From NCBI RefSeq assembly GCF_040717445.1, contig NZ_JBFEFL010000001.1, forward strand, positions 2,366,001 to 2,430,000: DNA of 64,000 nt. Direction: 5' to 3'. This DNA is from Qipengyuania sp. JC766 (GTDB lineage: Bacteria > Pseudomonadota > Alphaproteobacteria > Sphingomonadales > Sphingomonadaceae). Each line of letters opens with the position of its first letter. Position 1 is the stretch's first letter. Position numbers and translations under genes: made by a program. Below are positions 61,812-64,000 of the stretch, one piece after another. Under the pieces are notes generated by a model. That model worked only from the letters and a program-made list of their open reading frames with translations. It searched no databases and had not been told where the DNA came from.

Positions 61812-64000
61812 ATGGATTTCAGCCAGATTTCCGCATGGTCGATACGCAATCCGGTCATACCGCTGGTCTTCTTCACGGCGCTGCTGCTGGCGGGGCTGCT
61901 GAGCTTCGCGCGGATGGACGTCGTGAACAATCCGGACATCGAGTTCCCGGCGGTTAACGTCTCGATCTCGCAGCCCGGTGCCGCGCCCACGGAAATCGAG
62001 AACCAGATCACCCAACGCGTCGAATCCGCGGTGCGCTCGATCAACGGCGTGAAGACGATCAATTCGACCGCCAGCGAAGGCAATTCGAACACCTTCATCG
62101 AGTTCGAGATCGGCATCGACCCGAACGATGCGGTGTCCGAAGTGAAGAACGCCGTCGACACGATTCGCGGCAGCCTGCCCGACGGCATTCTGGAGCCGCG
62201 CGTCACCAAGGAGGAAATCGCCGGCGGTTTCCTCGGGGTCTATGCCGTCGAGGCGGACGACATGACGATCGAGCAGCTCAGCTGGTTCATCGACGATACC
62301 ATCGCCAAGCAGCTCCTCGCGATCGAGGGCATGGCCGAAGTCAGCCGGTTCGCAGGCGTCGACCGCGAAATCGAGGTCATCCTCGACCTGCCCAAGATGC
62401 AGGCCTTCGGCGTCACGGCCAGCCAGATCAACGCCGTCCTGCGCCAGACAAACGTCGACGCCGCGGGCGGCGCCACGGAAGTCGGCGGGACGCGCCAGTC
62501 GGTCCGCGTCCTCGGCAGCACGGAAACCGCCTACGAACTGTCCCAGCGGCAGATCCAGCTCGGCAACGGCAATACGGTCAAGCTGGCCGATGTCGCGACC
62601 GTGCGCGACGGCTACAGCGAGCGTACCTCGATCAGCAAGGTGCGCGACAAGGAAGTCGTCAACTTCGCCATCTCCCGCGCCAAGGGCGCGTCCGACGTCA
62701 CCGTCTATTACGAGGCGATGGAGGTTATGGAGCAGATCGAGGCGGACAATCCGGGCATCACCTTCATCCCGCTGTTCAACACGGTCAAATACACCGAGGA
62801 ACAGTACGAAACCTCCATGGCCGCGATGATCGAGGGCGCAATCCTGGCCGTCATCGTCGTGTTCTTCTTCCTGCGCGATTGGCGCGCCACCGCCATTTCC
62901 GCGATCGCCATTCCGCTGTCCGCGATCCCGACCTTCTGGTTCATGGACTTGCTGGGGTTCAATTTGAACCAGCTGTCATTGCTGGCCTTGGCGCTGGTGG
63001 CGGGGGTGCTGGTCGACGATGCGATCGTGGAGATCGAGAACATCGTCAGGCACATGCGAATGGGCAAGTCCGCCTATCAAGCGTCCATCGATGCGGCGGA
63101 CGAGATCGGCCTGCCGGTCGTCGCCACCAGTTTCTGCATCGTCGCGGTGTTCCTGCCGGTGGGCCTGATGCCGGGCATTTCCGGGCAGTTCTTCAAGAAT
63201 TTCGGCATTACCGTGGTCATCGCGGTGCTGATGTCGCTGGCCGTCGCGCGGATGATCACGCCGATGCTCGCGGCCTATTTCCTGAAGGCCAAGGGCCATG
63301 CCTCGCATGGCGAAGGGCCGATGATGGACCGGTACATGGGCGTGCTCGGCTGGTCGCTCGATCGCGGCAAGATGTACGCCCGCCGCAAGGGGCTGGATGC
63401 CCCGCGGAACCGGTTCCTTTACGGGCTATCCTTCACCGCGGTGGTCATCGCCCTGATCATCCTGCCGATGCTGGTGTCCTTCGGCCTGCCCGGCGACGAC
63501 CAGAACCCGGGCATCCCGGGCGCCTTGCAGGCGATCCAGTCCCTTTCCGTGCCCGAACAGGTCGCGGGCGCGATCGGGGGCGCTCCGGACAGCTGGCTGC
63601 ACGGCTTCTTCCTCAAGACCTTCGAGTTCCTGGAATTCGGTGCGACCATTCTCGTCGCCTTCCTCGCCGGGCTCGTCTTTCTGAAACTGATCGGACTGCT
63701 GTTCGGGCGGATGGACGCCTGGCGCTGGCTGGAAGCGCGTTTCTACGACCACCGGGCATGGATGCTCATGGTGGGCTATTTCGCGCTGCTGCTGACCGTG
63801 CTGCTCTTCATGAGCGTGCCGCCGCAGTTCCAGCCGACCATCAACGACGACAACAGCCGGGTCGAGATCGAGATGGTGCCCGGCACCACGCTGGAGACGA
63901 CCGAGCGCGTTGCCGACCGCGTGGCCGCGATCCTCTACGAACAGCCCGAGGTGGAGCGCGCGCTGGAGCGGGTGCGCGAAGGCGCGGCCACCATCTTCGT
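61812..64000 (+). CDS. RND efflux permease subunit (partial)
   Basis: 729 complete codons are present; the gene continues past the right edge. Start MDFSQISAWSIRNPVIPLVFFTALLLAGLL (helix 1), porter domain PN1/PN2, helices 2-6 from about residue 335, with the proton-relay motif LVAGVLVDDAIVEIENIVRHM in helix 4 (about 396-416). It differs from AcrB-type pumps by an insertion of about 100 residues (about 530-640) between helix 6 and helix 7, holding two extra hydrophobic segments and a Gly/Pro-rich loop. The second periplasmic domain begins at about 666 (PQFQPTINDDNSRVEIEMVPGTT). Export of drugs or lipophilic compounds is likely; substrate unknown. Confidence 0.92.
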   Translation, partial: MDFSQISAWSIRNPVIPLVFFTALLLAGLLSFARMDVVNNPDIEFPAVNVSISQPGAAPTEIENQITQRVESAVRSINGVKTINSTASEGNSNTFIEFEIGIDPNDAVSEVKNAVDTIRGSLPDGILEPRVTKEEIAGGFLGVYAVEADDMTIEQLSWFIDDTIAKQLLAIEGMAEVSRFAGVDREIEVILDLPKMQAFGVTASQINAVLRQTNVDAAGGATEVGGTRQSVRVLGSTETAYELSQRQIQLGNGNTVKLADVATVRDGYSERTSISKVRDKEVVNFAISRAKGASDVTVYYEAMEVMEQIEADNPGITFIPLFNTVKYTEEQYETSMAAMIEGAILAVIVVFFFLRDWRATAISAIAIPLSAIPTFWFMDLLGFNLNQLSLLALALVAGVLVDDAIVEIENIVRHMRMGKSAYQASIDAADEIGLPVVATSFCIVAVFLPVGLMPGISGQFFKNFGITVVIAVLMSLAVARMITPMLAAYFLKAKGHASHGEGPMMDRYMGVLGWSLDRGKMYARRKGLDAPRNRFLYGLSFTAVVIALIILPMLVSFGLPGDDQNPGIPGALQAIQSLSVPEQVAGAIGGAPDSWLHGFFLKTFEFLEFGATILVAFLAGLVFLKLIGLLFGRMDAWRWLEARFYDHRAWMLMVGYFALLLTVLLFMSVPPQFQPTINDDNSRVEIEMVPGTTLETTERVADRVAAILYEQPEVERALERVREGAATIF

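Noticed and set aside
59631-62015. Minus-strand open frame of about 790 codons
   Set aside because: Covers sciP, the GlsB-like gene, a terminator and the RND adaptor on the opposite strand; no domain is visible in it.

Overview
The window reads as chromosomal DNA of a high-GC alphaproteobacterium. The best fit is the order Sphingomonadales, probably Erythrobacteraceae. Reasons: exosortase-A (XrtA/PEP-CTERM) associated glycosylation genes at the left edge; the alphaproteobacterial cell-cycle regulators TrcR (DUF1013) and SciP (DUF1153); the ligase-associated DNA repair set; DUF1192; and two perfect matches to the EcfG general-stress promoter. This placement is inference from gene content. I see no rRNA, tRNA, CRISPR array, insertion sequence or prophage.

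Layout. 1-4.4 kb: an acidic membrane-anchored protein (cut by the window edge) followed by XrtA-type glycosyltransferase and O-glycosylation ligase genes. 4.4-7.5 kb: MaoC hydratase, thiolase, a lipoprotein and a DUF4126 membrane protein. 7.5-14.1 kb, minus strand: DUF1192, ClpA, a DNA-repair exonuclease, a stress-promoter-driven lipoprotein/OmpA gene split at an A9 run, and an ATP-dependent DNA ligase. 14.2-19.9 kb: quinone oxidoreductase, a metallophosphatase plus glycosyltransferase pair, TrcR, and acyl-CoA ligase. 20-21.5 kb, minus strand: an M23 peptidase overlapping a bactofilin. 21.8-27.8 kb: housekeeping chain nadD-rsfS-rlmH-envC-like-ctp, then dsbB-coq7 and a secreted protein.

27.9-51.4 kb is a surface-polysaccharide island read from both strands. 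It has two nucleotide-sugar routes: WecB/WecC towards UDP-ManNAcA, and a nucleotide-sugar dehydrogenase with an epimerase. It also has a Pgl-like set for a diamino-sugar primer (aminotransferase, 4,6-dehydratase, acetyltransferase, phosphoglycosyl transferase, glycosyltransferase), a low-GC sulfotransferase, a Wzx-like flippase, two Wzy-like polymerases, a CapK-like adenylating enzyme, a tyrosine autokinase (Wzc) and an export lipoprotein (Wza). Together these could make, possibly sulfate, flip, polymerise and export a capsule or exopolysaccharide.

51.4-64 kb is mostly core: FabI, a BrkB-like membrane protein and a DnaJ-type chaperone on minus; PdxH, a cation efflux protein and a PhzF-like enzyme on plus; a serine hydrolase; MnmA; a small protein overlapping the start of SciP; a GlsB-like stress protein behind an EcfG promoter; and an RND efflux operon whose promoter lies inside a long inverted repeat. 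The RND permease runs off the right edge.

The strongest leads are the A9-in-a-hairpin junction that separates a lipoprotein from an in-frame OmpA domain, downstream of an EcfG-type promoter; the palindromic RND promoter; and the operator-like and GANTC elements ahead of SciP.
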